Counted from the first letter of the stretch, positions 54,058 through 63,492 are shown. The stretch: 64,000 bases of DNA from Aquirickettsiella gammari (GCA_963701065.1 OY969558.1:372001-436000); one strand, 5' to 3'. The notes: a model not told the origin generated them from the sequence alone. Made by a program: numbers and translations.

Positions 54058-57000
54058 CTAAGGTGTAGTCAAATGAAGACACTCTGACGGAACAGCAGGC
54101 TGATCCCTTGTAGTATTTGCTTTATCACCTTGAGCAGACAAGAAAAACTTTCCTATAGATTTTCCCTTGCCTTTTTGTTGCCTTCCCACACCAGCATCTT
54201 GCGCTCTCCCTTTTTTTTCCTCGCGAATATGTGCATGTCGAACATCAGTCCTAACGGCCGCTTCTAGCTTTAAAGATTCATCAAAACGCAGCGTTTTTAT
54301 TAGCGGATTCTCAGCTTCTATAACTCCCCTTTCCTTCATCTCTTCTTGTCTCATTTGTTCTGCATAAAGGGCAAACACTGGGAGAATCCCCGCTCTCGTT
54401 GCCAGTGTTATATGCGGCATGCCGCTTGCAACAAGCAGATTCGTCTTATCTTCAAAATCATCCTCCTCTTTCTGACACAAAACGCGCACATTCGATGCAT
54501 ACATCACACCTTCGTTATAAGAAATCTCGCTCACTTCGAGCGTGATCTTAGCACCGTTATTTGAATTTTCCTGTACCATACTTTCGACTTCAGCAAACGC
54601 TTGCTTGCTCAAGTTATGTAACAAGTTAGCATGCGCTAAAGTGAGATGCGGAAGATGATCCCGATCCGCTCCTTTCTTCTTGTCCTTTTTTAGCAACATT
54701 GCATCTGTTTTCGCAGCTTCGACATAGGTTTTTATCCAATCTGGTAGTGATTCCTGGTTCAAGCAAGCCTTAACTGCTGCTTTTAAATTTGTTGCTGATT
54801 TCTCATCTAGAAAAGCCCCGTAATAATTAGCGTTTCCATCCAGAAATTTTGCCACATTTTGCGGCTGCCAATGAACACCTTTCTGTTCCAATTGAGTGAT
54901 TGTTTGCGTTAACTGCTGACTAAGATCAGCTACTGGAGTCCTTTTAAATATAGGATTGATCTCTGATTCATCCGCATATAGAAGCACGGTGAGACTGTCC
55001 GTAGAAATCTCTTTTTCTTCCCCTTTAATAAATTTGACCACTTCGCCTAAAGCACCCTGAATTTCAGCCTGTTTCCCGCTAAGGTCAGTCTTATTCATAA
55101 ACTTATCAAATGGAGATAGCTTAAAATAACTCAAAAGTTCTGTTGACAAATATTTAGCATAGAAATCGCTCGCAGGAATTCCGTGTTCATCCTCCGTTGA
55201 CGCGTGTGTATAAAAATCGTCATTTAGGCGCCTCTTGATTACTTGCGCAAATTTAGAATCCAGGGCTTCTCCTGTAGATGCTGACAGCGTTGCATGATTT
55301 TTTCGACGCAACACAGACACAATCAAGGCCGCCGAAAAAGCGGTCATATCCGGTAGAGATACGCGAGGATAAACAGGCATCACCGCTAAGTTATGATCTT
55401 TTGCTGCCTGAGTTATCCAAGCTAACTCTCGAGGCGAACCGTTACAAGTCGTTGCAATGATAGGGCGATTTGCTTGTACTGCTTGCTTTATTTCTTTCGC
55501 TAACCATACAAAACGCTGTTTTGTTTTTTCCTTTTCAGACAAACTATTATAGCTCGGATTCTTCTCTAATAATGTCTTTGTTGCCAAATCTTTACTGAGA
55601 ATCGATGGCGTATTATTTCCCCAATATTCATTCTTCGCTAATTCTTCAGCAAGGTGATCTTTACCAACACCTGGAGGCCCAGAAAGAGCAATGATTAACC
55701 CTCCAAAATGCCCAGAAACAGGAGAACTTTCTGCTACTTTGATCATTTCGCCCTTTACCTGTGTCTGCCGTTCGCTAAACTTCTGATAAAGCCTAGCGAA
55801 TCCATAAACATTTCCATATTCAAGATCTTTTTCAGAACACCCTCTGTCCAATAAAAATTGTATGAATATAGGAAAGTCCCTTTTGCATTCTTGAATATTT
55901 TCTTGAACGATAGAGCAAAATTCCATGTTTTTACTAAGCGCCAACAAATGAGAGTGATTATCTAAAAAATAAGCGATGACTTGCTCAACGTGCTTCGGTC
56001 GATTAGCTGAAGATAAAACAGCGGTTTCACTGCCTTGTGGCCAGGAAAGGCTGAGGAGTTCTTTCCCTCTATTGCCATTTAGAAATTCACGTAGGGCTCT
56101 GAGAATGATATAGGGTATCGACTTATACTTTGTCTGATAGAATGTCCCAGCAACTTCATAATAAACAACAACACCTTCTAGAGTCTTTGCGCCACGCCAT
56201 TCCTTCTCCCGTGCTGCTAAGTCCTCGATTTTTACGGAATAATGTTTCACGGGTGTCAAACCAATCGCTTCCAATCTCTCCAACTCTTCCTTAATAGAAA
56301 CTGAAGCATCTAAACCTGTTTGCTTAAACCAACGAATCGTAGAAGCATCACCTGGTAATGGAATTATATGGTCTCCCAGCTCAGCTTCACCAACACACAT
56401 TCCTCGCTGCCAAAAAGAATGATCCGGATCAAAAAGATCGCTGCTTTCGCATCGACTCAATTGTTCGATACTTTCTCTTGCAATAAACTCCAACAAGGGT
56501 TCCAGGGCTCCTCCCTCGCTCGCTCTCTTATCTTTTAATGTGTTTAATGCTTCTAAAAGTGATTGCCCTTTTTCTTCTATAGAATCTCCTTCTGGGATTG
56601 GAAGAATTAATGGTGATGCTTTAGAAGAAACAAATAGTAGGTCTTGTTCATCAGGCCCTTTCAAGACCTGGCAAGCCGCATAAGCACCGTTGGCCTTCTC
56701 GGTGACATACACACTCTTCGTTTTTCCTGCTTTATCTAGGGCTTTTATCGCTCCAACAAGCGAAGTTTGCGCACGAGAAGGTGCGCCGCTTTGCGATACT
56801 CTAGCCATTACTCCTTCATCGTTTTCGCCCAAGTCTTCATCGACAAGATCAAGCCCTTTAATTTTTTTCATACCAGCAAGCTCAACGATGCCACTACCAT
56901 CCACCACTCTAGTGAGAGAAGATGAAAAAAGCGTATAACTGGAATGGGGGATTTGATCCTTCAGCTTAGGGAAGCGTGTGAAAGTTCCTTCATCGGAAAT

Positions 57001-57633
57001 ACCGCGACGAATGAATGGCAACCCATCTACTTGCGTTAATTGGTCGGTGTCGGTGGGAAGTACTTTCGTATGGACAACCACTGTATCACTATTATGGCAG
57101 TCTTTTATCGCTATTGTTATCGGGGCAGTATAGTCTTTTCTTTTCTCAGTCTTCCATACGACGGGAAGAGAATGCCCATCAGCAACAAATTTAGCAATCA
57201 ATCTCTTCATCGTGATGGCTTTACATAGGGCTTCTTGAGCCCCTTTTATCTTGTTTACTTCTTCTGTCAAGGCTTTCTTCGCAGAAGAAGCGTCAACTTC
57301 CTCAGAAACGACTTCTTCTAAGGGCGATAATTCCGGCCAAATATTTTCTGGTAAGGCTTGAAGCAGACTTTTAGCACTCGTAAGGCAGTCTTTTTTCGGT
57401 TTTTGTAATGCTTGTGACACAGATTCTGCTGATAAATCATTATCGCCAAGCTGAGCAAGAGCGAAATCTATCTCCTCCACTGTCGCTAGTAAATGAAAGA
57501 TATTATTTGCTGCATTTCCCTTAACATCATTTCTTTCGTTACTTTTTAAAAAGTTCTCCATAAATTTTTGTGAGGATGATTTTTCTTTCTTTATCTCTGG
57601 CTTAGCGGGATTACCGTTAAGTATTTTTGTCAT
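54058..57633 (-). CDS. Tripartite RNA-repair-like protein: RNA ligase, P-loop polynucleotide kinase and 2H phosphodiesterase (Trl1/tRNA-ligase layout)
   Basis: 1191 residues in the domain order of fungal/plant tRNA ligase. An N-terminal extension (about 1-230) is unassigned. The ligase-like region has motif I TEKANG (Lys313, the expected AMP-acceptor lysine), a possible motif III near MCVGEAELG (about 412-420), motif IV LEGVVVYYEV (Glu486) and motif V FYQTKYKS (Lys502, Lys504). The kinase-like region has the P-loop LSGPPGVGKDH (651-660, with Asp659 where Ser/Thr is usual), SKDLATKTLLE (680-690) and IIATTCNG. The C-terminal region has two HxT motifs, PHLTLAH (His996, Thr998) and PHITLAT (His1074, Thr1076), as in 2H cyclic phosphodiesterases. 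A basic tail follows (KGKGKSIGKFF). Such proteins heal and seal RNA ends left by nucleases. No neighbouring partner gene is seen. Activity and role (own RNA repair or host effector) are inferences. Confidence 0.7.
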   Translation of the reverse strand: MTKILNGNPAKPEIKKEKSSSQKFMENFLKSNERNDVKGNAANNIFHLLATVEEIDFALAQLGDNDLSAESVSQALQKPKKDCLTSAKSLLQALPENIWPELSPLEEVVSEEVDASSAKKALTEEVNKIKGAQEALCKAITMKRLIAKFVADGHSLPVVWKTEKRKDYTAPITIAIKDCHNSDTVVVHTKVLPTDTDQLTQVDGLPFIRRGISDEGTFTRFPKLKDQIPHSSYTLFSSSLTRVVDGSGIVELAGMKKIKGLDLVDEDLGENDEGVMARVSQSGAPSRAQTSLVGAIKALDKAGKTKSVYVTEKANGAYAACQVLKGPDEQDLLFVSSKASPLILPIPEGDSIEEKGQSLLEALNTLKDKRASEGGALEPLLEFIARESIEQLSRCESSDLFDPDHSFWQRGMCVGEAELGDHIIPLPGDASTIRWFKQTGLDASVSIKEELERLEAIGLTPVKHYSVKIEDLAAREKEWRGAKTLEGVVVYYEVAGTFYQTKYKSIPYIILRALREFLNGNRGKELLSLSWPQGSETAVLSSANRPKHVEQVIAYFLDNHSHLLALSKNMEFCSIVQENIQECKRDFPIFIQFLLDRGCSEKDLEYGNVYGFARLYQKFSERQTQVKGEMIKVAESSPVSGHFGGLIIALSGPPGVGKDHLAEELAKNEYWGNNTPSILSKDLATKTLLEKNPSYNSLSEKEKTKQRFVWLAKEIKQAVQANRPIIATTCNGSPRELAWITQAAKDHNLAVMPVYPRVSLPDMTAFSAALIVSVLRRKNHATLSASTGEALDSKFAQVIKRRLNDDFYTHASTEDEHGIPASDFYAKYLSTELLSYFKLSPFDKFMNKTDLSGKQAEIQGALGEVVKFIKGEEKEISTDSLTVLLYADESEINPIFKRTPVADLSQQLTQTITQLEQKGVHWQPQNVAKFLDGNANYYGAFLDEKSATNLKAAVKACLNQESLPDWIKTYVEAAKTDAMLLKKDKKKGADRDHLPHLTLAHANLLHNLSKQAFAEVESMVQENSNNGAKITLEVSEISYNEGVMYASNVRVLCQKEEDDFEDKTNLLVASGMPHITLATRAGILPVFALYAEQMRQEEMKERGVIEAENPLIKTLRFDESLKLEAAVRTDVRHAHIREEKKGRAQDAGVGRQQKGKGKSIGKFFLSAQGDKANTTRDQPAVPSECLHLTTP

Positions 57634-58120
57634 ATTCTTCTCCTAGTGTTTTATCAGCAGACAGTACTTAGCTTGATTCTTTTAAAGTTTGTTACAGTTG
57701 ATTGTTATTGCTATGGTTCGTCCAAAATCCTGGAAAAGAAAATAGACATTTCCTTTCACAGTGTTGCTAAGCTTTATTGATTAACCCCCTATTTTGTTTA
57801 GGGTTTCTCTAAAACTAATAAAACCATATATGAGGGGTTAGGAAACAACACCGAGAAACACTGTTAGTGTATTACTCAACAATTAAAACAATCTTAAATT
57901 TTTCAGGGATCTATGACTTTTGTAAACTTCCCAAACTTACCCCTGTTTTTAAATAGAGGAATTTTTGTTTAGCATGGGAAAAATAATTAGCCTTTTAGAC
58001 ATACTGCGATAAACTGTACTAGATCAAACTTAATCTGACAGACAGTAACATCCCGACAAAATAATCTAAGCAGGCCTTGTGCCAAAAAAATAGTTGACCT
58101 ATCTGCGTCGAAATAATTTT
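57634..58120. other. 487-base intergenic region upstream of the RNA-ligase gene
   Basis: AT-rich with no open frame that looks coding. It contains nested inverted repeats: CAGTGTT (57759-57765) with AACACTG (57857-57863), and inside them TAACCCC (about 57782-57788) with GGGGTTA (about 57834-57840). It should hold the promoter of the minus-strand RNA-ligase gene. Confidence 0.5.
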
Positions 58121-58531
58121 TTAGTGTGAAACAACCTGCCAAACCCCTTCACTATCGCGACAGGCGGTGTAATTAAAACTGGGATAAGTTACAAAGCCGC
58201 GCATTACTTTTATTTGATAATCTCTGCAGCCTTGACCTTTTGGATTGACAAAGATCTTTTGGCTGATAAATTCGAAACGAGCACCGCTGGTAGCGCTATA
58301 CCAACTCGTTAATTGCTCCGCTTGTGCAGTTGCAATTAAATCGTGTAGTTTATTGTGATCCGCATCTCCCATAAAATGGGCAATGGAGGTGTCTAAAAAA
58401 ATATCATTCGGTTTATCTAAAGCAGCCGCTTGATTTTTTGTCGTGCTATGCCAAGGATGGCTCGCGCAAGCGCTTAAATTAATCATCAACAACCCGATCA
58501 GTAAACGCCTAATCAATTTTTTTTGCATCAT
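58121..58531 (-). CDS. Putative lipoprotein
   Basis: 136 residues with a lipoprotein signal peptide: two lysines and arginines, a hydrophobic core, then LSAC as lipobox, predicting a lipidated Cys21. The rest has no family I recognise; a late C..Y..KVMRGFVTYPSFNYTAC segment contains two cysteines. It begins inside the 3' end of alr (23-base overlap), so it is translationally coupled to it. Confidence 0.75.
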   Translation of the reverse strand: MMQKKLIRRLLIGLLMINLSACASHPWHSTTKNQAAALDKPNDIFLDTSIAHFMGDADHNKLHDLIATAQAEQLTSWYSATSGARFEFISQKIFVNPKGQGCRDYQIKVMRGFVTYPSFNYTACRDSEGVWQVVSH

Positions 58532-59621
58532 TTACTTCCTCAATACGCGTACGGACTAACTGTCCTCGATTAATGCCACACAATAATTCATAACGAAAGC
58601 ACGATGCGCTTTCAGCCACTTGTTCCATCGCCAAACCTTCTCCCCATAACACCACAGAATCACCTATCTTGGCTTCGGCTTGATGCGATAAATCAACCGT
58701 CAGCATATCCATCGAAACCTGTCCGACTAATTCGACTAATTTTCCATTGACTAAAACAGGTGTGCCATTTTCTGCACTGTGCGGATAACCGTCTCCGTAG
58801 CCTATCGCGACCACACCGACTCGGATCGATTTTTCGGCAGTCCATCTCCCTGAATAACCCACTCTATCACCTAATTTTAATTGATTAATCGCAATAATTT
58901 CAGATTTTAAGCTCATAACCGGTCTTAGCGCCAGTTGTGTACCGGAAGACGCTAAAAAAGGTGAAACGCCGTATAACATTAATCCGGGCCGAATCCAATC
59001 GGCATGGATATCAGGATAAGCTAAAATAGCCGCTGAATTCGCTAAGCTTTTTTCAATCGTTTTATTATCGAGTGTATTGAGCACTTGTTCAAATTGTTTT
59101 ATTTGATGCGCCGTCATGGGGTCATCGGGTTTATCGGCATTGGAAAAATGCGTCATTAGACAAACCATATTCAACCAAGGACAAGCACGCAATTGCTGAA
59201 AAACGGCTGAAAAATCCTTAGGCGAGAATCCCAAACGATTCATGCCGGTATTGATCTTCAACCAGACATTAATCGGGCCTGGCAAGGGATTTTGAGTTAG
59301 AAAGCTCAATTGCCTGTGATCATGGAGCACAGTATCCAATCCATAGTGCGCTAATAAGGGTAATTCATCATTAGAAAACACTCCTTCCATTAAAACTATC
59401 CGTTGTTTTAACCCGGCTTGACGTAAACACAAGGCTTCTTCTGAACACGATACCCCAAAACCTTCGACATCGAGCGCTTGTGCAATCGGAACTAAACCAT
59501 GTCCATAGGCATTTGCCTTAACCATCGCCAATATCTTTGCTTGGGGCGCTAATGTGCGTATTCGTTTGAGGTTATGACGCAAAGCACTCAAGTTGAGTTC
59601 TACTGTAAACGGCCGACTCAT
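58509..59621 (-). CDS. alr: Alanine racemase
   Basis: A PLP enzyme that makes D-alanine for peptidoglycan. It has 370 residues with Lys35 in AMVKANAYGHGL as the PLP lysine and the catalytic tyrosine in RVGYSGRW near residue 255, followed by VGVVAIGYGDGYPH and VGQVSMDMLTVD. It overlaps the dnaB stop by 4 bases, the conserved dnaB-alr order. Confidence 0.96.
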   Translation of the reverse strand: MSRPFTVELNLSALRHNLKRIRTLAPQAKILAMVKANAYGHGLVPIAQALDVEGFGVSCSEEALCLRQAGLKQRIVLMEGVFSNDELPLLAHYGLDTVLHDHRQLSFLTQNPLPGPINVWLKINTGMNRLGFSPKDFSAVFQQLRACPWLNMVCLMTHFSNADKPDDPMTAHQIKQFEQVLNTLDNKTIEKSLANSAAILAYPDIHADWIRPGLMLYGVSPFLASSGTQLALRPVMSLKSEIIAINQLKLGDRVGYSGRWTAEKSIRVGVVAIGYGDGYPHSAENGTPVLVNGKLVELVGQVSMDMLTVDLSHQAEAKIGDSVVLWGEGLAMEQVAESASCFRYELLCGINRGQLVRTRIEEVNDAKKID

Positions 59622-60982
59622 GCATAGTTCTCAGCATGATATCGCTGCGGGGTAAAATTTTCGAAACGCGTATATTTTCCTAAGAAGGTCAATCTCACCT
59701 TGCCGGTAGGTCCATTACGTTGCTTGGCAATAATAATTTCGGCACTGCCTTTATCCGGACTGCCGTCATTATAAACCTCATCCCGATAGATAAAAATAAT
59801 TAAATCGGCATCTTGCTCGATAGCTCCTGAATCACGTAAATCTGACATCACCGGTCTTTTATCGGCGCGTTGCTCCAAACTACGATTTAATTGCGATAAG
59901 GCAATAATAGGAACGTCTAACTCTTTCGCTAAGGCTTTTAAGCCACGCGAAATTTCGGATATTTCCGTGGTACGATTTTCTTTAGAACCAGGAACTTGCA
60001 TCAATTGGATATAATCTATCACGATCAAGCCTAATGCACCTTGCTCTTTGGTCACTCTGCGTGCGCGCGCGCGCACTTCTCCAGGACTTAATGCCGGCGT
60101 GTCGTCAATAAACATCTTGGCTTCCGATAACATACTCACCGCCGACGTGACCCGTGGCCAATCTTCATCAGCAAGTTTTCCGGTACGAATTTTATGTTGA
60201 TCAATGCGCCCTAGAGAAGACATCATCCGCATGGCTAATGCCTGACCCGGCATTTCCATACTGAAAATAAGCACCGGTTTATCACCTTGAATAGCCGCGT
60301 GCTCGGCAATATTCATGGCAAAGGTGGTTTTACCCATTGAAGGCCGGCCCGCTACTATCACGAGATCGGCCGGCTGTAAACCCGAAGTCATTTCGTCGAG
60401 ATCTTTATACGCGGTAGAAAGTCCGGTAATCACTTGATCGGAGTGAAACAGGATATCAATTCTATCGACGGCTCTTGCCAAAAAATCACTAATCCTGAGC
60501 GGCCCACTACCACGCGTGCCTTGATCGGCGATTTGAAATACCTTTCGTTCCGCCTCATCGACCAACTCGGTAATCGAGCGGCCGTCGGGCATAAACGCAT
60601 TTTCAGTGATTTCAGTCGCAATCCCAATCAGTTGACGTAAAATGGAATGCTCACGGACGATATCAGCATAAGCGACAATATTGGCCGCGCTCGGTGTATT
60701 ACGCACTAATTCAAATAAATAAAGATCGCCGCCTATTTCGGCTAATTCATTGGCACTTTTTAAAGCATCGGTTAAGGTGATGACATCAAAGGGCTTGGCA
60801 TGATTGGCAAAGTTAACAATAGTACGAAATAAGATACGATGGGAGAGGAGATAAAAATCCTTTTCTTTTAATTTATCAGCCACTCTATCCCATGCTTGGT
60901 TATCGAGCATTAATCCACCTAATACCGATTGTTCGGCTTCCAGTGAATGGGGGGGTAACTTTAGCTGATCGATTTTTTGCAT
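59618..60982 (-). CDS. dnaB: Replicative DNA helicase DnaB
   Basis: The ring helicase at the replication fork. It has 454 residues: an N-terminal DnaG-interacting domain beginning LPPHSLEAEQSVLGGLM, a linker, and a RecA-like C-terminal domain with Walker A VAGRPSMGKTTFAMNIA, Walker B LIVIDYIQLMQ and the arginine finger region KQRNGPTGKVRLTF. No intein or insertion is present. Confidence 0.97.
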   Translation of the reverse strand: MQKIDQLKLPPHSLEAEQSVLGGLMLDNQAWDRVADKLKEKDFYLLSHRILFRTIVNFANHAKPFDVITLTDALKSANELAEIGGDLYLFELVRNTPSAANIVAYADIVREHSILRQLIGIATEITENAFMPDGRSITELVDEAERKVFQIADQGTRGSGPLRISDFLARAVDRIDILFHSDQVITGLSTAYKDLDEMTSGLQPADLVIVAGRPSMGKTTFAMNIAEHAAIQGDKPVLIFSMEMPGQALAMRMMSSLGRIDQHKIRTGKLADEDWPRVTSAVSMLSEAKMFIDDTPALSPGEVRARARRVTKEQGALGLIVIDYIQLMQVPGSKENRTTEISEISRGLKALAKELDVPIIALSQLNRSLEQRADKRPVMSDLRDSGAIEQDADLIIFIYRDEVYNDGSPDKGSAEIIIAKQRNGPTGKVRLTFLGKYTRFENFTPQRYHAENYA

Positions 60983-61204
60983 AGCGAGAATTGCCTAAAC
61001 CCTAAACTAACATCAAAAAGAATCCATGCGACTGGCTTATCTTAAACCTGTTCGGCCGATATTTCGCGCATCATTTCCGCTATTCGTCATCGTAAAAACC
61101 AATATGGAACTTATCACGCAAAATATAATATCTTTGTTATCTTAGCGGGTCTTTTATCAAACACCAGCGCGTTGTAGCTATCCGACGAGGTTGGCAAGCG
61201 GTGA

Positions 61205-61657
61205 CTATTCTTCTGCGACAATATTGATTTTAAGTGTTGCGATCACGTCACTATGAAACTGTACTGCTACCTCATGCTCGCCTAATTGGCGTAAGGGGCC
61301 GTTTGGTAAACGAATCTCGCTCTTTTCAAGCGTAATACCCACCGCATCGGCTGCACGAACTAACTCAGGGATGCCAATAGAACCATACAAACGCCCTTCT
61401 TCGGCCGACTTAACGGGTATTGTTAATACCAGCTCTGTTAAAGCCGACGCACGTGTTTGTGCGGCTTGTAGTTTTTCTTGCGCCGCCTTCTCTAACTCAG
61501 CGCGCTTGATCTCAAATTCAGCAATCGTCTCCTTATTGGCCGCTACGGCTTTAGCATGAGGAATTAAATAATTTCTTGCATAGCCATTACGCACCGTAAC
61601 CTGCTGCCCTAAATCACCTAAGGAGTGTACTTTTTCTAATAAAATAACTTGAGCCAT
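61205..61657 (-). CDS. rplI: 50S ribosomal protein L9
   Basis: 150 residues, the usual length. The N-terminal 23S rRNA-binding domain (LGDLGQQVTVRNGYARNYLIP) and the long helix leading to the C-terminal domain (LYGSIGIPELVRAA) are clear. It lies between the DUF2232-like membrane gene and dnaB in the rpsF operon. Confidence 0.98.
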   Translation of the reverse strand: MAQVILLEKVHSLGDLGQQVTVRNGYARNYLIPHAKAVAANKETIAEFEIKRAELEKAAQEKLQAAQTRASALTELVLTIPVKSAEEGRLYGSIGIPELVRAADAVGITLEKSEIRLPNGPLRQLGEHEVAVQFHSDVIATLKINIVAEE

Positions 61658-61697
61658 GAAATAACCTCAAAAATCACTTGTTAACACTAAAACAACA

Positions 61698-62585
61698 TCA
61701 AACCTTCATTTTGCTATGCACACGATGGCGCAAATTCGCAACACTATCAACTACCGCCAACAACGTAAATGCCGCTGCTAGGTAGGGGAAAAAAATCACT
61801 AATAACACATAAACTAACAAAATCCATTTCTTAGCGAGATTTTTCAAATGCGCCAGCGCATGAAAAACACTTAATCCCGCCAATACAAAAATAAATACCA
61901 CCACCGGCAAAGCATCTTGCGCCAGTTCTATCCGTAAGAAACTGCCTATCAACAGGGCAAGTAAAACCAGTACTTGCCATTGACTTAAACGAATACTTTC
62001 CAACTCTGGGCGAAGTTGGCCTGGGTTGTATAACATTGATTGCAAGCCTCGTGCAAGTACTAAGTTAATCAGTACTGACAATGAAATAAATGCCGCTTGA
62101 AAACCCGTCGCAAATCTGGCAAAAAATTGTAATTGTGCCGTATTAACCGCCACATTAAATTGTTTTTTAATCAATAGCGCATAATGATCAAATTGATTTG
62201 ACCATACCGTACTTATATCGGGCATCAATAAATGCACCAGCAATACAGCTAATAAACCTATCAGCAGGATGGCGGTTAATACCTTTTTCCAGCTTTGTGT
62301 TTGACGTAAAATTAAGGCTAAGGCATAGCTAAATAAGCTACCGCCAATGATTCCATATAAAATGATGCCGCGATTTCCTAAGCTAGAGGCGACAACAGCC
62401 GGTAAAATAACCCATAATAGTACGATCGCGCCTTCTTTTGCGCCTTTGCGTAAAGTGACCAAAGAGACGATAGCATTACTAACCCAACCCAACAAAGGCA
62501 CAATAGTAAACAACAGGCCCAGCGCCACTGCCTGCCGACGGCCACGCATCACATAGCTTGCAAAACGAGGTAATATGCCCATCAT
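61698..62585 (-). CDS. DUF2232/YybS-like membrane protein
   Basis: A polytopic inner-membrane protein of 295 residues with about eight hydrophobic helices. It occupies the position between rpsR and rplI where many gammaproteobacteria carry a DUF2232 membrane protein. Function is unknown. The C-terminus is basic (LRHRVHSKMKV). It is 27 bases after rpsR. Confidence 0.8.
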   Translation of the reverse strand: MMGILPRFASYVMRGRRQAVALGLLFTIVPLLGWVSNAIVSLVTLRKGAKEGAIVLLWVILPAVVASSLGNRGIILYGIIGGSLFSYALALILRQTQSWKKVLTAILLIGLLAVLLVHLLMPDISTVWSNQFDHYALLIKKQFNVAVNTAQLQFFARFATGFQAAFISLSVLINLVLARGLQSMLYNPGQLRPELESIRLSQWQVLVLLALLIGSFLRIELAQDALPVVVFIFVLAGLSVFHALAHLKNLAKKWILLVYVLLVIFFPYLAAAFTLLAVVDSVANLRHRVHSKMKV

Positions 62586-62612
62586 TTTTTAGCCTACCTT
62601 GAGAGCAACAAC

Positions 62613-62852
62613 TTAAACGGTGTACTGATGTTTGTCGCAATAAGGGAGTAAGGCTAAAAAGCGTGCGCGCTTAATAGCTTGGGTTAATTTACGCTGATAG
62701 CGCGCTTTAGTGCCGGTAATACGGCTAGGAACGATCTTAGCGGTCTCGGTAATATAATTTTTTAAAAGATTGATATCTTTATAGTCTATTTCGGTCATAC
62801 CCTCGGCAGAAAAGCGGCAATATTTACGGCGTCTATTCTGATAGTTGTTCAT
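62613..62852 (-). CDS. rpsR: 30S ribosomal protein S18
   Basis: 79 residues. RRRKYCRFSAEG, IDYKDINLLKNYITE and KIVPSRITGTKARYQRKL are invariant S18 sequences. S18 forms a heterodimer with S6, encoded 58 bases upstream. Confidence 0.98.
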   Translation of the reverse strand: MNNYQNRRRKYCRFSAEGMTEIDYKDINLLKNYITETAKIVPSRITGTKARYQRKLTQAIKRARFLALLPYCDKHQYTV

Positions 62853-62910
62853 AAAACGGATCCTGTAATTAAAAAATAGTTAAGATTTATACTTTGATTG
62901 ACTAGCCCCG

Positions 62911-63303
62911 TTAAAGCGCTCTGCTCTCAACCTCTGTCGCTGCCTCTCTTGAGTGCTCGCGTCTATTTTCTTGGCCTTGCATTTCTTTTGCTTTTGCCAA
63001 AGGAGAAGTTTCCGTAATCGCTCGTTTTGTCTGGATGGAAAGGTGGCGCAGCACCGCATCATTGAAGCGAAAGTTATCACTGAGTTCCGTCATCGCCTCT
63101 TTTCCACACTCGATATTCATTAATAGGTAGTGTGCTTTAAGCAGCTTATGGATAGGGTAAGCGAGCTGTCTACGACCCCAATCTTCAAGACGGTGAACAT
63201 GTCCTCCGCTATTTTTCACAATCGCGGTATAACGCTGAACCATAGCAGAAACCTGATCGCTTTGATCAGGATGAATTAAAAGTACAATCTCATAATGACG
63301 CAT
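62911..63303 (-). CDS. rpsF: 30S ribosomal protein S6
   Basis: 130 residues, beginning MRHYEIVLLIHPDQSDQV with the later RLEDWGRRQLAYPI and AHYLLMNIEC. A charged C-terminal tail (about 95-130) is typical of proteobacterial S6, which may be glutamylated. It is first in rpsF-rpsR-DUF2232-rplI-dnaB-alr. Confidence 0.97.
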   Translation of the reverse strand: MRHYEIVLLIHPDQSDQVSAMVQRYTAIVKNSGGHVHRLEDWGRRQLAYPIHKLLKAHYLLMNIECGKEAMTELSDNFRFNDAVLRHLSIQTKRAITETSPLAKAKEMQGQENRREHSREAATEVESRAL

Positions 63304-63322
63304 ATAGTTTCTCTCGGTTAAA

Positions 63323-63345
63323 GCCTCCCGACAACGCGGTGAGGC
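63323..63345 (-). promoter_or_regulatory. Candidate S6:S18 autoregulatory hairpin in the rpsF leader
   Basis: In the minus-strand leader, 20 nt before the rpsF ATG, GCCTC and GAGGC form a stem, a bulged A follows, and CCG pairs with CGG around a CGTTGT loop. The known S6:S18 leader motif has a conserved CCG near a bulged hairpin that mimics the 16S rRNA site. The match is by eye. Confidence 0.5.
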
Positions 63346-63381
63346 GAGTATGCATTAAGGTTACGCTTAAAAAGCGCGTTT

Positions 63382-63410
63382 ATTATACGATTTCGTTGCT
63401 GAAGATGCAA
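63382..63410 (-). promoter_or_regulatory. Promoter of the rpsF operon
   Basis: A perfect -10 TATAAT (63387-63382) with TTGCAT as -35 element (63410-63405), 17 bases apart. It predicts a start at about 63375, about 70 nt before the rpsF ATG. Confidence 0.6.
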
Positions 63411-63424
63411 TAAATCCCTACTGC

Positions 63425-63453
63425 TTGACAGTCCCTTCCACCCCGCCTAGCAT
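63425..63453 (+). promoter_or_regulatory. Promoter of ispB
   Basis: A perfect -35 TTGACA (63425-63430), a 17-base spacer, and TAGCAT (63448-63453). The start would fall at about 63460, about 33 nt before the ATG. Confidence 0.6.
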
Positions 63454-63492
63454 TCGGCTTTAAATTTAATAATTATTCTCCCAATCAGTCCT

